Source: an uncultured Hyphomicrobiales bacterium
GTDB lineage: Bacteria > Pseudomonadota > Alphaproteobacteria > Rhizobiales > Devosiaceae
Direction of reading: 5' to 3'
DNA: 64,000 nucleotides
Assembly (NCBI GenBank): GCA_903828145.1
Contig: CAIKKY010000015.1
Coordinates: 1 to 64,000, forward strand
In this document: piece by piece, positions 33,969 through 43,649 of the stretch
Position numbering within the stretch: the stretch's first letter is position 1
Layout of the letters: each line of letters starts with the position of its first letter
Notes under the pieces: generated by a model
Told to the model about the DNA's origin: nothing
Seen by the model: only the letters and a program-made list of their open reading frames with translations
The model's database searches: none
Made by a program: the position numbers and the translations under genes

Positions 33969-35936
33969 ATGATCAAGGTGACGTTCCCTGACGGTGCGGT
34001 TCGCGAGTTTGCGCCCGGCACCACCGGGACCACCGTGGTCAACTCCATCTCGCCCTCTCTCGCCAAAAAGACGGTGGCGATGAAGTGGAACGGCGTTCTG
34101 TCTGACCTTGCCGATGGGCTGATGGCGGACGGGCGGATCGAATTCGTCCTGCGCGAGAGTGCTGATGGGCTGGGACTCATCCGCCACGACGTGGCGCATG
34201 TGCTGGCCGAAGCGGTGCAGGAATTGTGGCCCGACACGCAGGTGACGATCGGCCCGGTGATCGAAAACGGCTTCTATTACGATTTCAAGCGCGATGCGCC
34301 GTTCAGCGAAGACGATTTCGCGGTGATCGAAAAGAAGATGGCCGAGATCATCAACCGTGGCGCGGCCTTCACCAAGGAAGTCTGGAGCCGCGACGAGGCC
34401 AAGCGCGTGTTTGCCGCCAAGGGCGAACACTTCAAGGTCGAGCTGATCGACGCGATCCCTGCGGATCAATCGATCAAGATCTACAAGCAGGGCCAGTGGT
34501 TTGACCTCTGCCGTGGCCCGCATATGCGCTCGACCAAGGACATCGGGCTGGCGTTCAAGCTGACCAAGGTTGCCGGGGCCTATTGGCGCGGCGACAGCCG
34601 GAACCCGGTGCTGAGCCGGATCTATGGCACCGCGTTCCAAAGCCAGAAGGAGCTCGATGAGTACCTTCACATGCTGGAAGAGGCGGAAAAGCGCGACCAT
34701 CGCAAGATCGGCCGCGACCTTGACCTGTTCCACCTGCAGGAAGAGGCGCAGGGGTCGGTGTTCTGGCACCCCAAGGGCTTTGTCATTTACAACCAGATGG
34801 AAGCCTATATCCGGCGCCGCATCAACGCGTCCGGATATCAGGAAGTCAAAACCCCGCAGCTCATGAACTCGAAATTCTGGGAAGCGTCGGGCCACTGGGG
34901 CAAGTATCGCGAAAACATGTTCGTCGTGCCCGACGAGGTTCCCTCAACCGAGGACGAGGGTCCGGTGCTGTCGGGCGAAGGCGACCTGATGGCGCTGAAG
35001 CCGATGAATTGCCCGGCCCATATCCAGATCTTCAACCAGGGGATCAAGTCCTACCGCGACCTGCCGCTGCGCATGGCGGAATTTGGCTGCTGCCATCGCA
35101 ACGAGGCCCATGGCGCGCTCCATGGCCTGTTACGCGTAAGGCAGATGACGCAGGACGATGCCCATATTTTCTGCCGCGAAGACCAGATCCAGGGCGAGAC
35201 CGAGCATTTCGTGCGGCTGCTGTACTCGGTTTACGAGCACATGGGCTTTGACAATGTGGTCATCAAACTCGCGACCCGGCCCGAAAAGTTCGGTGGCACG
35301 ATTGAGCGCTGGGACTCGGCGGAAAAAGCCCTTGGCGATGCCTTGAAGGCGACGGGCTATGATTATGTCATTGCCGAAGGCGAAGGGGCGTTTTATGCAC
35401 CCAAGCTCGAGTTCCACCTTAAGGACGCCATCGGGCGCTCGTGGCAGGTGGGCACGCTGCAGCTTGATTACGTTCTGCCCGAGCGGCTTGGGGCCATGTA
35501 TGTGGCCGAAGATGGCACCAAGCATTACGCCGTGATGCTGCACCGCGCCATTTTGGGCTCACTCGAGCGCTTCATCGGCATGATGATCGAGCATTACGCC
35601 GGTAAGATGCCGATGTGGCTGGCCCCGACGCAGGTTGTGGTCGCCACCATCGTGTCGGAGGCCGACGATTATGCGCAAAAGCTGGTCGAGCGGCTGCGCG
35701 CGGGCGGTATCCGGGCCGAACTCGATATCCGCAACGAAAAGATCAACTACAAGGTGCGTGAGCACTCGGTGCAGAAAGTGCCGCTGATGTTCGTTGTGGG
35801 CAAGCGCGAGGCCGAGGAACAGTCGGTATCGGTGCGGCGTCTCGGCACCGAGGGGCAACGGGTCATCGCGGCCAATGATGCGATCATCGAGCTGATGGCC
35901 GAAGCCGTGCCGCCCGACCTCAAGCAGACCGCCTGA
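33969..35936 (+). CDS. thrS: Threonyl-tRNA synthetase
   Basis: ATG 33969 (MIKVTFPDG) is spaced 6 bases from GGAG; ATG 33963 is the alternative. The protein has 655 residues with the full plan: TGS domain (1-62), editing domain ([25 protein letters not shown] with its zinc-like Cys/His), class II catalytic core ([13 protein letters not shown] with the zinc Cys; [29 protein letters not shown]), and a C-terminal anticodon-binding domain. No T-box or leader hairpin was seen upstream. Confidence 0.97.
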   Translation: MIKVTFPDGAVREFAPGTTGTTVVNSISPSLAKKTVAMKWNGVLSDLADGLMADGRIEFVLRESADGLGLIRHDVAHVLAEAVQELWPDTQVTIGPVIENGFYYDFKRDAPFSEDDFAVIEKKMAEIINRGAAFTKEVWSRDEAKRVFAAKGEHFKVELIDAIPADQSIKIYKQGQWFDLCRGPHMRSTKDIGLAFKLTKVAGAYWRGDSRNPVLSRIYGTAFQSQKELDEYLHMLEEAEKRDHRKIGRDLDLFHLQEEAQGSVFWHPKGFVIYNQMEAYIRRRINASGYQEVKTPQLMNSKFWEASGHWGKYRENMFVVPDEVPSTEDEGPVLSGEGDLMALKPMNCPAHIQIFNQGIKSYRDLPLRMAEFGCCHRNEAHGALHGLLRVRQMTQDDAHIFCREDQIQGETEHFVRLLYSVYEHMGFDNVVIKLATRPEKFGGTIERWDSAEKALGDALKATGYDYVIAEGEGAFYAPKLEFHLKDAIGRSWQVGTLQLDYVLPERLGAMYVAEDGTKHYAVMLHRAILGSLERFIGMMIEHYAGKMPMWLAPTQVVVATIVSEADDYAQKLVERLRAGGIRAELDIRNEKINYKVREHSVQKVPLMFVVGKREAEEQSVSVRRLGTEGQRVIAANDAIIELMAEAVPPDLKQTA

Positions 35937-35939
35937 GCC

Positions 35940-36296
35940 TCAGGCCGCGCTGACGCGCCATAAACACGATCCTGCCGGGGGCGCACACGGCCCCGGCACC
36001 ATCCGCGTGAGAATAAGCGCGCTATGGCGTCCCGTGGCGCGCAGACCGTACCACAGCCCCCGCGCGATCAGGAGATGGCCGCCCGGCAAGGCGGCCATGA
36101 CCGCACCATTGACCATCACGTCAAGATGGCCCTCAACCAGCACAATCAGCGTGTCGGCGGTGGTGGAGCGGCGAGTCTCAAGGCTGTGTCCCGGCGGGAC
36201 GCGGGTCAAGCGCGCATGGTAGCCGAGCGCGGCATCTGCCGGGTTGGCAATGGTCAGCACGCGGTTGCCCGCGAGGAGGAGCGCGTGGTCGGTCAT
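35940..36296 (-). CDS. Small cupin-like protein
   Basis: ATG 36296 (MTDHALLLAGNRV) is preceded by GGAGGG. The 118-aa product has the strand pattern of a cupin: VPPGHSLETRRSTTADTLIVLVEGHLDVMVNG, then LPGGHLLIARGLWYGLRATG. The metal-ligand histidines of enzymes are mostly missing, so it may be a binding or sensor cupin. It overlaps no gene and converges tightly on thrS (3-base gap). Function unknown. Confidence 0.6.
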   Translation of the reverse strand: MTDHALLLAGNRVLTIANPADAALGYHARLTRVPPGHSLETRRSTTADTLIVLVEGHLDVMVNGAVMAALPGGHLLIARGLWYGLRATGRHSALILTRMVPGPCAPPAGSCLWRVSAA

Positions 36297-36454
36297 CTGC
36301 AGGCTCCCTCCACAGGGCCAATGCATACCGCTCAGGGTTTCGCTTATACATCGGGACGCTGGCCCCGTCTTGTTCGGGTGGATGCGCGCATCGGCCACGT
36401 GCAGTTTGGTGTCAGACCCGCTACAAGAGCGCCGTTGAGCCGGAGTTCTCTGCC

Positions 36455-37192
36455 GTGAATGGTTTGTCGCTGCCGCTGGTGTTTGGAGCCGGGGTGCTGA
36501 GTTTTCTCAGCCCCTGCGTGTTGCCGCTGGTGCCGCCCTATCTCACCTATATGAGCGGGGCGAGTTTCGAGGACATGCTCGAATCGCACGCCAAGGCTGG
36601 CGAAAGCTGGCGGCGGAGCGTCGTGACCTCGCTGTTTTTCGTCCTCGGCTTCGGGCTCGTGTTCGTTCTCCTCGGTATTACGGCCACCGCGTTGGGGCAG
36701 GCCTTTCGCGCGGCGCTACCGGTTCTGACGCCGCTCGCGGGCGTGCTCATCATCGGTTTAGGCCTCCACTTCATGGGGCTTATGCGGCTTCAGGTCATCG
36801 ACCGGCAGTTGCGGCACAATGGTCCGGGCGTGGCGAGCGGGCCGCTCGGCGGATTTCTGCTCGGGCTGGCATTTGCCATTGGCTGGACGCCCTGTATCGG
36901 GCCGGTGCTCGCAGCCATTCTGGCCGTGGCCTCCACCCAGGCGACCGCCTGGGACGGGGCGCTGCTGCTCGGGGTCTATTCGCTGGGGCTTGGTGTGCCG
37001 TTTATCCTCGCCGGGATCGCCATCGGGCCGTTTCTCAGCTTTTTCCAGGGGTTCAAACGGCATTTACGCAAAGTGGAATATGCCATGGGCGGCCTGCTGG
37101 TGGTGACGGGCGTGCTGTTTCTGACCGGGCAGTTCACGCGGATTTCCTACTGGTTTTTAGAAACCTTCCCCGCTTTGCAGCAATTCGGCTGA
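36455..37192 (+). CDS. ccdA: Cytochrome c biogenesis protein CcdA
   Basis: The protein has 245 residues from GTG 36455, with six membrane helices. The redox cysteines lie in FLSPCVLPLVPPYLTYMSG (helix 1) and GWTPCIGPVLAAIL (helix 4), the duplicated CcdA/DsbD-beta pattern. It carries electrons from cytoplasmic thioredoxin to periplasmic thioredoxin-like proteins for cytochrome c maturation. A conserved inter-helix segment DRQLRHNGPG is rhizobial in style. Confidence 0.94.
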   Translation: MNGLSLPLVFGAGVLSFLSPCVLPLVPPYLTYMSGASFEDMLESHAKAGESWRRSVVTSLFFVLGFGLVFVLLGITATALGQAFRAALPVLTPLAGVLIIGLGLHFMGLMRLQVIDRQLRHNGPGVASGPLGGFLLGLAFAIGWTPCIGPVLAAILAVASTQATAWDGALLLGVYSLGLGVPFILAGIAIGPFLSFFQGFKRHLRKVEYAMGGLLVVTGVLFLTGQFTRISYWFLETFPALQQFG

Positions 37193-37247
37193 GCATAAGA
37201 GCGTGCTTTGCCTCGACGCGCCGCTTTGGCTGGCTTAGCGGTGTGTC

Positions 37248-39041
37248 ATGGATGACGCGCGACGCTATTTCCTTGATGTGAGCCAGTCTGTGCTCGGGCG
37301 CCCGTGGGTTGAGCGGCTGACCCCGGCGCAGGCGCGCATTGCCGAGGCCATCAGCCAGCGCAGCGACTTGACGCAGATCCTCGCGCGCATCGTGGCGGCG
37401 CGCGATGTCGGCATCGACGAGGCCGACGCCTATCTGACCCCGACCGTGCGCGCCTTGATGCCCGACCCCTCGACGCTGGCCGATATGGACCGGCTGGCCG
37501 ATCGGCTGGCCGACGCGATCGAGGCCAAAGACGCCATCGCGCTGTTTGGCGACTATGACGTGGATGGGGCCAGTTCGGTGGCGCTGATGACGCGCTATCT
37601 CACCCAGTGGGGGCTCAGCCCCGACATTCATATCCCCGACCGGATTTTCGAGGGCTATGGCCCGAACATCCAGGCCATCGACGGGCTGATCGGGCGGGGC
37701 GCCCGGGTGCTGATTACGCTGGATTGCGGCACCACCAGCGATGGGCCGATTGCCCACGCCCGGGCCAATGGGCTCGATGTGCTGGTGATCGACCATCACC
37801 TCTTTGATGCCGCACTGCCGCCGGCGACGGCGCTCGTCAATCCGAACCGGCCCGATGACCTCTCGGGGCTCGGCTATCTCTGCGCCGCCGGTGTCACCTT
37901 CATGGTGCTCGTCGCGACCAACCGCGTGCTGCGGGCGCGCGGCCATTCGGTCGTGCCCGATCTGATGGCGATGCTTGATCTCGTCGCGCTCGCGACCATT
38001 GCCGATGTGGTGCCGCTCAAAGGGCTCAACCGGGCGTTTGTGACACGCGGGCTCGAGGTGGCGCGGGCAGGGCGCAACGCGGGTCTGCGCGCGCTGAGCC
38101 TCGCCGCGCGGATCAGCGGGCCGCTCACTGCCTATCACCTCGGGTTTCTGATCGGTCCCCGGATCAATGCCGGTGGCCGGATTGGCGATGCGGCGCTTGG
38201 GGCGCGGCTCCTGTCGCTCGATGATGAGGCCGAAGCCACCTTAATTGCGACAAAGCTCAATGAGCTTAATACCGAACGCCAGCGCATTGAGCTTGAGGCG
38301 GTCGAGGAAGCCATGCGCGCCGCCGAACTGGAAATTGGCGGCGGCGATGGCCCACCGGTTCTGGTGCTGGCCTCGGCCAACTGGCACCCCGGTGTCGTGG
38401 GGCTCGTCGCGGCGCGGCTCAAGGAGCGGTTCGACCGGCCGGCTTTTGCGATTGCCCAGATGCCTGATGGCAAGGGCACCGGGTCGGGCCGGTCCGTGGC
38501 GGGGGTCGATCTGGGGCGTGCGGTCATCGCAGCGGTTGACAGGGGCATCATCAAAAAAGGTGGCGGGCACGCCATGGCCGCCGGGGTGACCGTGATGGGC
38601 GAGGAGATGGCCGCGTTTCGCGCCCATCTGTTTGCCGAACTTGCGGGCCAGGTGCAGGCGGCGCGGGCGACGGCCGCGCTCGCGATTGACGCGGCGCTCT
38701 CGGCGCGCGGGGCCAATATCGATTTCGTCAAATCCATTGAACGGGCCGGACCCTTCGGGTCGGGCAGCCCACAGCCGGTGTTCGTGTTTCCGGCGCATCG
38801 GGTCAACTTCGCCGAAGTGGTCGGCACCGGCGGGCATGTGCGGTTTTCGCTCGCTGCCGATGACGGGGCGCGACTCAAGGGCATTGCCTTTCGCGCGACC
38901 CAGACGGCGCTCGGGGAGACCCTGCTCGGCGCGCGGGCGGGAACGCCGCTGCACCTTGCGGGCACTTTGGCCGTCGATATCTACCAGGGGCGCGAAGAGG
39001 TGCAGGTACGCGCCATCGACGCCGCCGTGCCGTCCCGTTGA
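37248..39041 (+). CDS. recJ: Single-stranded-DNA-specific exonuclease RecJ
   Basis: The protein has 597 residues. The DHH phosphoesterase core shows LFGDYDVDGASS, LDCGTT and VIDHHLFD. The DHHA1 domain has GKGTGSGRSV and KKGGGHAMAAG, followed by the OB-like C-terminal domain (VFPAHRVNFAEV). RecJ degrades single-stranded DNA 5' to 3' in recombination and mismatch repair. The final TGA forms part of a TGATCC promoter element of the next operon. Confidence 0.95.
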   Translation: MDDARRYFLDVSQSVLGRPWVERLTPAQARIAEAISQRSDLTQILARIVAARDVGIDEADAYLTPTVRALMPDPSTLADMDRLADRLADAIEAKDAIALFGDYDVDGASSVALMTRYLTQWGLSPDIHIPDRIFEGYGPNIQAIDGLIGRGARVLITLDCGTTSDGPIAHARANGLDVLVIDHHLFDAALPPATALVNPNRPDDLSGLGYLCAAGVTFMVLVATNRVLRARGHSVVPDLMAMLDLVALATIADVVPLKGLNRAFVTRGLEVARAGRNAGLRALSLAARISGPLTAYHLGFLIGPRINAGGRIGDAALGARLLSLDDEAEATLIATKLNELNTERQRIELEAVEEAMRAAELEIGGGDGPPVLVLASANWHPGVVGLVAARLKERFDRPAFAIAQMPDGKGTGSGRSVAGVDLGRAVIAAVDRGIIKKGGGHAMAAGVTVMGEEMAAFRAHLFAELAGQVQAARATAALAIDAALSARGANIDFVKSIERAGPFGSGSPQPVFVFPAHRVNFAEVVGTGGHVRFSLAADDGARLKGIAFRATQTALGETLLGARAGTPLHLAGTLAVDIYQGREEVQVRAIDAAVPSR

Positions 39042-39068
39042 TCCGGCGCGGCTTCATCATCGTAATCA
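39039..39068 (+). promoter_or_regulatory. Candidate RpoE/ChrR-type ECF promoter
   Basis: TGATCC at 39039-39044, overlapping the recJ stop, is followed by 18 bases and TAATCA at 39063-39068, 33 bases before the ATG of the FAD oxidase gene. The same arrangement precedes rpoE in this window. TGATC is the reported -35 core of Rhodobacter sigma-E promoters. Confidence 0.55.
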
Positions 39069-39101
39069 AGACCAGTAACCAGCGCGGGCGGCACTACCTT
39101 C

Positions 39102-40442
39102 ATGCATAAGACGATCGCCGTAATCGGCTCGGGCATTTCCGGGCTCTCGGCGGCTTGGCTCTCCGGCCAGGCCCACGATGTGACCCTCTTTGAGAAGGCC
39201 CCGGTGCTCGGCGGGCATTCCAATACCGTGGTGGTCGATACCGCTGATGGCGCCGTGCCGGTTGATACCGGCTTCATCGTCTTCAATGAGCTGAACTATG
39301 AAAACCTGACGGCGATGTTCGCCCATCTGGGGGTCGAAACGGCGCCGAGCGACATGGGCTTTGCCGTGTCGGTGGGCAATGGCCGGATGGAATATTCGGG
39401 CCAGAACCTCAAAGGGCTGTTCGGGCAGAAGCGCAATATCGTCAAGCCGCGCCACTGGCGGCTCGTGGGCGACATTTTGAGGTTCTTCCGCGAAGCCGAA
39501 ACGCAGGCGCGGTCGATCCCCGATAGCATGAGCATTGGCGACTTCCTCGATGCCCATGGCTATTCCGAGGCTTTTGCCGAAGACCACCTGCTGCCGATTT
39601 CGGCGGCCATCTGGTCGACCCCGGCGCGCTCCATGCTGGAGTTTCCGGCGCAGAGCTTCATCAAGTTCTTTGCCAACCATCACCTGCTTAAGGTCAATAT
39701 CAACGAGCGGCCGACCTGGCGGACAGTGCAGGGCGGCTCGCGCCACTATGTGTCGGCGCTGGCGGCGTCCGGCCGGTTCAAGGCCGAGACCAATGCGCGC
39801 ATTGCTCAGGTCGAGCGGCACGCTGAGGGCGTTGATCTCGTATTTTCCGATGGCGCGCGGCGGCGCTTTGACGAAGTGGTGTTCGCCTGCCATGCCGATG
39901 AGGCGCTGGCGCTGCTGCACACGTCGGATGACGATGAGCGCGCAGTGCTGTCGGCCTTCGGCTGGACGCAGAATCATGCGGTGCTGCACACCGATCAGAG
40001 TTTCATGCCCAAGCGTCGCCACCTGTGGAGCGCCTGGAATTACCGGCGAACCGCCGAGTGCGATGGCACGCAGCTGTCGCTGAGCTACTGGATGAATAAG
40101 CTGCAGCCGCTGCCTACGGCGACGCCGGTGTTCGTAACGCTGAATCCCGGCCATGATTTCGCCCCTGGCTCGGTGCATTATGAGACGACCTATTCGCACC
40201 CGCTGTTCGACGCGAAGTCGGTGCGGGCGCAGCATGAGATGGGGCGCATCCAGGGGCGCGGTGGCCTCTGGTATGCCGGGGCGTGGCTTGGCTACGGGTT
40301 CCATGAAGATGGGCTGCAGGCCGGGCTCGAAGTGGCCGAGCGCCTCGGGGGCGTCCGCCGCCCCTGGCAGGTCAAGAAGGCACGCGACCGGATTGCCCAT
40401 ACCTGGGCCGGTGAGGAAGAGGCATTGTGGGCAGCGGAATAG
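39102..40442 (+). CDS. FAD-dependent amine-oxidase-like desaturase (UfaD-like)
   Basis: The protein has 446 residues. An N-terminal Rossmann motif IAVIGSGISGLSAAWL, an FEKAPVLGGHSNTV motif, DTGFIVFN and a C-terminal FAD segment (LWYAGAWLGYGFHEDGLQAGLEVAERL) are those of the NAD/FAD-binding amine oxidase family found with DUF1365 and CFA-synthase genes. In Rhodobacter the homologue UfaD works with UfaM in making methylated and furan fatty acids from vaccenoyl phospholipids. That role here is inferred from the conserved cluster. It overlaps the DUF1365 gene by 16 bases. Confidence 0.88.
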   Translation: MHKTIAVIGSGISGLSAAWLSGQAHDVTLFEKAPVLGGHSNTVVVDTADGAVPVDTGFIVFNELNYENLTAMFAHLGVETAPSDMGFAVSVGNGRMEYSGQNLKGLFGQKRNIVKPRHWRLVGDILRFFREAETQARSIPDSMSIGDFLDAHGYSEAFAEDHLLPISAAIWSTPARSMLEFPAQSFIKFFANHHLLKVNINERPTWRTVQGGSRHYVSALAASGRFKAETNARIAQVERHAEGVDLVFSDGARRRFDEVVFACHADEALALLHTSDDDERAVLSAFGWTQNHAVLHTDQSFMPKRRHLWSAWNYRRTAECDGTQLSLSYWMNKLQPLPTATPVFVTLNPGHDFAPGSVHYETTYSHPLFDAKSVRAQHEMGRIQGRGGLWYAGAWLGYGFHEDGLQAGLEVAERLGGVRRPWQVKKARDRIAHTWAGEEEALWAAE

Positions 40443-41176
40443 ACGGCATCGGTGCGATCTATGTGGGCGAGGTGGTGCACAAGCGCCTTCGCCCCAAGGC
40501 GCACAGCCTCACCTACACGGTGTTTTCGCTGCTTGTTGATCTCGATCGGGTGGAGGAGCTGCCCAAGCGGCTCAGGTTGTTTTCGCTCAACCGGTTCAAC
40601 CTCGTTTCGCTCTATTTTGCCGACTTCGGCCCGCATGACGGCACGAACCCGGCCGCATTCATTCGGCAGCGGGCGCTCGAGGCCGGGGTGACCGAACCGA
40701 TCGCGCGGGTGCGTATGCTCGCTTACCCCCGTATTTTTGGCTACGCGTTCAATCCGCTCTCGGCCTATTTTCTCGAGAATGCCGCCGGGGAGACTGTCGG
40801 TCTGGTGCATGAAGTGCACAATACCTTTGGCGAGCGGCATTTTTATGTGGATGCCGTCACCCCCGGTCCGCTCCTCACCCATAGCGCCGACAAGGCGTTC
40901 TATGTTTCGCCGTTCAACACGCTTGAAGGCCGCTACCGGTTCACGGTGCGGCCGCCCGAGGCCGAGGTGTTTTTAGGCATTGTGCTTGAAACGGACGAGG
41001 GGCCGCTGATGTCAGCCTGGTTCAAGGGGGCGCGGCGGGTGCTGAGCGATGGGCTCTTGGGCAAACTCATGCTTGCATATCCCCTGATGACCGCTAAAGT
41101 ATTTGCTGGAATACATTTTGAAGCACTGAGGCTTTGGCTCAAAGGCATCCCCCTGACGCTGAAGCTGAGGTCGTAG
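40427..41176 (+). CDS. DUF1365 family protein
   Basis: GTG 40427 follows GAGGAAGAGG, and the gene overlaps the previous one by 16 bases. The 249-aa protein has the DUF1365 signature: YVGEVVHKRLRPKAHSLTYTVFSLLVDLD, RVRMLAYPRIFGYAFNPLSAYF, EVHNTFGERHFYV and KAFYVSPFN. The biochemical role is unknown. It is nearly always between the FAD oxidase and the CFA-type methyltransferase and is therefore linked to fatty-acid tail modification. Confidence 0.92.
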   Translation: MGSGIDGIGAIYVGEVVHKRLRPKAHSLTYTVFSLLVDLDRVEELPKRLRLFSLNRFNLVSLYFADFGPHDGTNPAAFIRQRALEAGVTEPIARVRMLAYPRIFGYAFNPLSAYFLENAAGETVGLVHEVHNTFGERHFYVDAVTPGPLLTHSADKAFYVSPFNTLEGRYRFTVRPPEAEVFLGIVLETDEGPLMSAWFKGARRVLSDGLLGKLMLAYPLMTAKVFAGIHFEALRLWLKGIPLTLKLRS

Positions 41177-41178
41177 TG

Positions 41179-42453
41179 ATGCCGGGCCAGAGGGCCCGCA
41201 AGGATCGGGTTGAGGGAATGGACAAGATTGCGGTCCAGGATCGGCCGGGATCGGCCTCTTTCATGACGCATGTGCTGTCGCGCGTGGCGGTGTTTTTTGC
41301 CCGGCGGCTGATCGGTCGGCCGCGCCATGGTGCGATCACGCTGACCTATCCCAATGGGGAAAGCCAGACCTATGGCGACCCGTTGAGCGGGCAGCACGCG
41401 AAAATGCGGCTCAGGAATTTCGATGTGCTGGGCAAAGTCCTGCGGCGCGGCACGTTGGGCTTTGCGCAATCCTATATGGATGGCGATGTCGAGGTGGAGG
41501 AACTGGCGACGCTGTTCCGCTACTTCCTGCAAAACCGGACCGAGCACGACCATCGCGAAAAGAGCTGGTACGGCCAGGCCGCGCATGATGTGGCCTATCA
41601 CATGAGCCGCAACAACTCGAAAGAGGGCTCGAAAAAGAACATTTCCGAGCACTATGACCTCGGCAATGATTTCTATGCCGAGTGGCTCGACCCCTCGATG
41701 ACGTATTCGTCGGCCTATTTCACCGATGAGGCAGAGGGGCTTGAAGACGCCCAATATGCCAAATACCGCCGCGTGGCGGAGATGGCCGGAGTCAAGGACG
41801 GCGCACGTGTCCTCGAAATCGGCTGCGGCTGGGGCGGCTTTGCCGAAACGGCGGCCAAGGATTACCGGGCCGAAGTCTATGGCATCACCCTCTCGGTCGA
41901 GCAGCTCAATTACGCGCAGGACCGCCTCCGGCAGAAGGGGCTCGATAACCGCGCCACGCTGCACCTTGAAGACTACCGCGATACCCGGGGCCTGTTTGAT
42001 CACGTCGCCTCGATCGAAATGATCGAAGCGGTGGGCGAAGAACATTGGCCGAGCTATTTCCAGACGATTCATGACCGGCTGAAGCCGGGCGGTACGGCGG
42101 CGGTGCAGGCCATTACCATCGTCGAGGAAGATTTCGATGAATACCGGGCGCGGCCCGACTTCATCCAGCGCTACATTTTCCCCGGTGGCATGCTGTTGAC
42201 CAAAACGGCAATGAAGGAGCAGGGCGATCGGGTCGGACTCGTTCTTGAAGAGGTCGATACGTTCCGGCTTGCCTATGCCAAGACGCTGAAACTGTGGCGC
42301 GAGCGCTTTCTTGAGCGCTGGCAGGTGATCCGGCAGCTGGGCTATTCGGAAGAATTCCGCCGCAAGTGGGAATACTACCTCGCCTATTGTGAGGCCGGCT
42401 TCACCGAAGGCACCATTGATGTCGGGATCTACAAATACCGTAAGCCGGCCTGA
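41179..42453 (+). CDS. cfa: Cyclopropane-fatty-acid-synthase family methyltransferase
   Basis: ATG 41179 lies two bases after the DUF1365 stop, with GAGG upstream; 424 residues. The N-terminal lipid-binding domain contains YMDGDVEVEELATLFRYFL. The SAM domain has NISEHYDLGNDFY, MTYSSAYF, VLEIGCGWGGFAE, GITLSVEQ, SIEMIEAVGEEHW and FIQRYIFPGGML, all standard for CFA synthase. In the FAD-DUF1365 context it could be the UfaM-type enzyme that adds a methyl branch for furan fatty acids rather than a cyclopropane maker. Sequence alone does not decide. Confidence 0.92.
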   Translation: MPGQRARKDRVEGMDKIAVQDRPGSASFMTHVLSRVAVFFARRLIGRPRHGAITLTYPNGESQTYGDPLSGQHAKMRLRNFDVLGKVLRRGTLGFAQSYMDGDVEVEELATLFRYFLQNRTEHDHREKSWYGQAAHDVAYHMSRNNSKEGSKKNISEHYDLGNDFYAEWLDPSMTYSSAYFTDEAEGLEDAQYAKYRRVAEMAGVKDGARVLEIGCGWGGFAETAAKDYRAEVYGITLSVEQLNYAQDRLRQKGLDNRATLHLEDYRDTRGLFDHVASIEMIEAVGEEHWPSYFQTIHDRLKPGGTAAVQAITIVEEDFDEYRARPDFIQRYIFPGGMLLTKTAMKEQGDRVGLVLEEVDTFRLAYAKTLKLWRERFLERWQVIRQLGYSEEFRRKWEYYLAYCEAGFTEGTIDVGIYKYRKPA

Positions 42454-42483
42454 GGGGTCGGACGGGTTCGAACAGCGTGAGGG

Positions 42484-42510
42484 AAAGGCCGGGTTAACCC
42501 GGCCTTTTCT
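42484..42510. terminator. Bidirectional Rho-independent terminator
   Basis: AAAGGCCGGG-TTAA-CCCGGCCTTT is a perfect 10-bp stem with a T run after it (TTTTCTGTTT) on the plus strand and an A/T-rich flank on the other. It sits between the convergent cfa and nucleoside hydrolase genes. Confidence 0.88.
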
Positions 42511-42512
42511 GT

Positions 42513-43466
42513 TTAGGCCCCCAAAAGCGTATCGCGATAGAGCGCGATGACTTCGGCGGATTGCACGCCGGTGAGCACAGTGTGGCTCGGACGATTGTCC
42601 CAGGGGCCCGGTGGGTAAGTGCGTCCATCGGGCTTCAGAATGGTCTGGCCTATGGCAATGCCATTGGGCACCACGCGGATGGCGCCCGTTACCCCGGTGA
42701 AGAGATCGGGCCTGAGCGCGGCGGCAACCGCCGAACTATCGTGGACATAAAAGCCCTCGAGCCCGGCCGAGGTGCGGTGGAAGTCCTGATAAAAGCGCGA
42801 AATGGCGCGCATGAAGCGGCCATCCTCGCCGCCATTGGCCGCGAGATCGGCGAGAAACGCCTCGGTCATGATGGTCTGCTGCGTCACGTCGAGCCCGGCG
42901 ACCGTCATGGGCCAGGCGGCGCCGAATACGACGTCGGCGGCGACAGGGTCGCCCCAGATATTGGCCTCGGCGACCGGCGTCACATTGCCGGTGTGGCCGT
43001 TCCGCCCAAAGGCGCCCCCCATGATGACAACCTGCTTGACGAGGCCCGCAATCTCGGGTGCATCGCGCAGCGCCAGCGCGAGATTGGTCATGCGGCCAAC
43101 GGCAATCAGCGTGATCTGGTGCGGATTGGCCCGCACGAGGTCGATGATCAGCCGATGCGCCGGACGCGGATCCACGCGCCTTAGGCTCGGGGTGATGTCA
43201 ATATTGCCCAGTCCGTTTTCGCCATGCACGAAGGTTGGCGGCGGATCGGCTTCGCCCACGAGCGGGCCTGCCGCCCCTTCAGCCACCGGCACAGCGAGCC
43301 CAAAGCGGTCAGCGAGGACCAGCGCGTTGCGCGTGGCGGTGCCAATCGTCGCGTTTCCGAACACCGTGGTGATGGCAAGAAGTCGCACCCTGCGGGCCCG
43401 CGCCAGAAAGAGCAGGGCCATGGCGTCGTCAATGCCGGGGTCAGTATCGAAGATCACATCAAGCAT
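42513..43466 (-). CDS. Inosine-uridine-preferring nucleoside hydrolase
   Basis: ATG 43466 (MLDVIFDTDPGIDDAMALLFL) begins exactly at the calcium-binding DTDPGIDDA motif, giving 317 residues; the rest of the long ORF is not homologous. Further family features are VVIMGGAF, EANIWGDPVAA, TVAGLDVTQQ and the late YVHDSSAVAAAL with an active-site His. The enzyme splits ribonucleosides to base and ribose in purine or pyrimidine salvage. It is divergent from the 43650 gene. Confidence 0.92.
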   Translation of the reverse strand: MLDVIFDTDPGIDDAMALLFLARARRVRLLAITTVFGNATIGTATRNALVLADRFGLAVPVAEGAAGPLVGEADPPPTFVHGENGLGNIDITPSLRRVDPRPAHRLIIDLVRANPHQITLIAVGRMTNLALALRDAPEIAGLVKQVVIMGGAFGRNGHTGNVTPVAEANIWGDPVAADVVFGAAWPMTVAGLDVTQQTIMTEAFLADLAANGGEDGRFMRAISRFYQDFHRTSAGLEGFYVHDSSAVAAALRPDLFTGVTGAIRVVPNGIAIGQTILKPDGRTYPPGPWDNRPSHTVLTGVQSAEVIALYRDTLLGA

Positions 43467-43592
43467 GAAGAAGAAATCCGTTAGCGCAGACAAGAGTTTG
43501 GCACGATGGGGTCGCCACGTCGAGGTCGGCCGTCCCGTATACTGAGACCCGTGCCCTCGCTTGGGCGACTTGCTGCTATGCATACCAATAAG

Positions 43593-43621
43593 TTGACATA
43601 TTATAAGGGTTACTGGATAGA
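43593..43621 (+). promoter_or_regulatory. Candidate sigma-70 promoter
   Basis: TTGACA (43593-43598), 17-base spacer, GATAGA (43616-43621), in an AT-rich stretch 29 bases before the ATG at 43650. The -35 is perfect for the housekeeping sigma factor, the -10 is partial. Confidence 0.5.
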
Positions 43622-43649
43622 ACAGTTCGTTTTTGTAAGGGATTTTTTG

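Noticed and set aside
39066-40400. 444-aa minus ORF over the FAD oxidase
   Set aside because: Shadow; the plus strand has the Rossmann and FAD motifs and a coupled operon.
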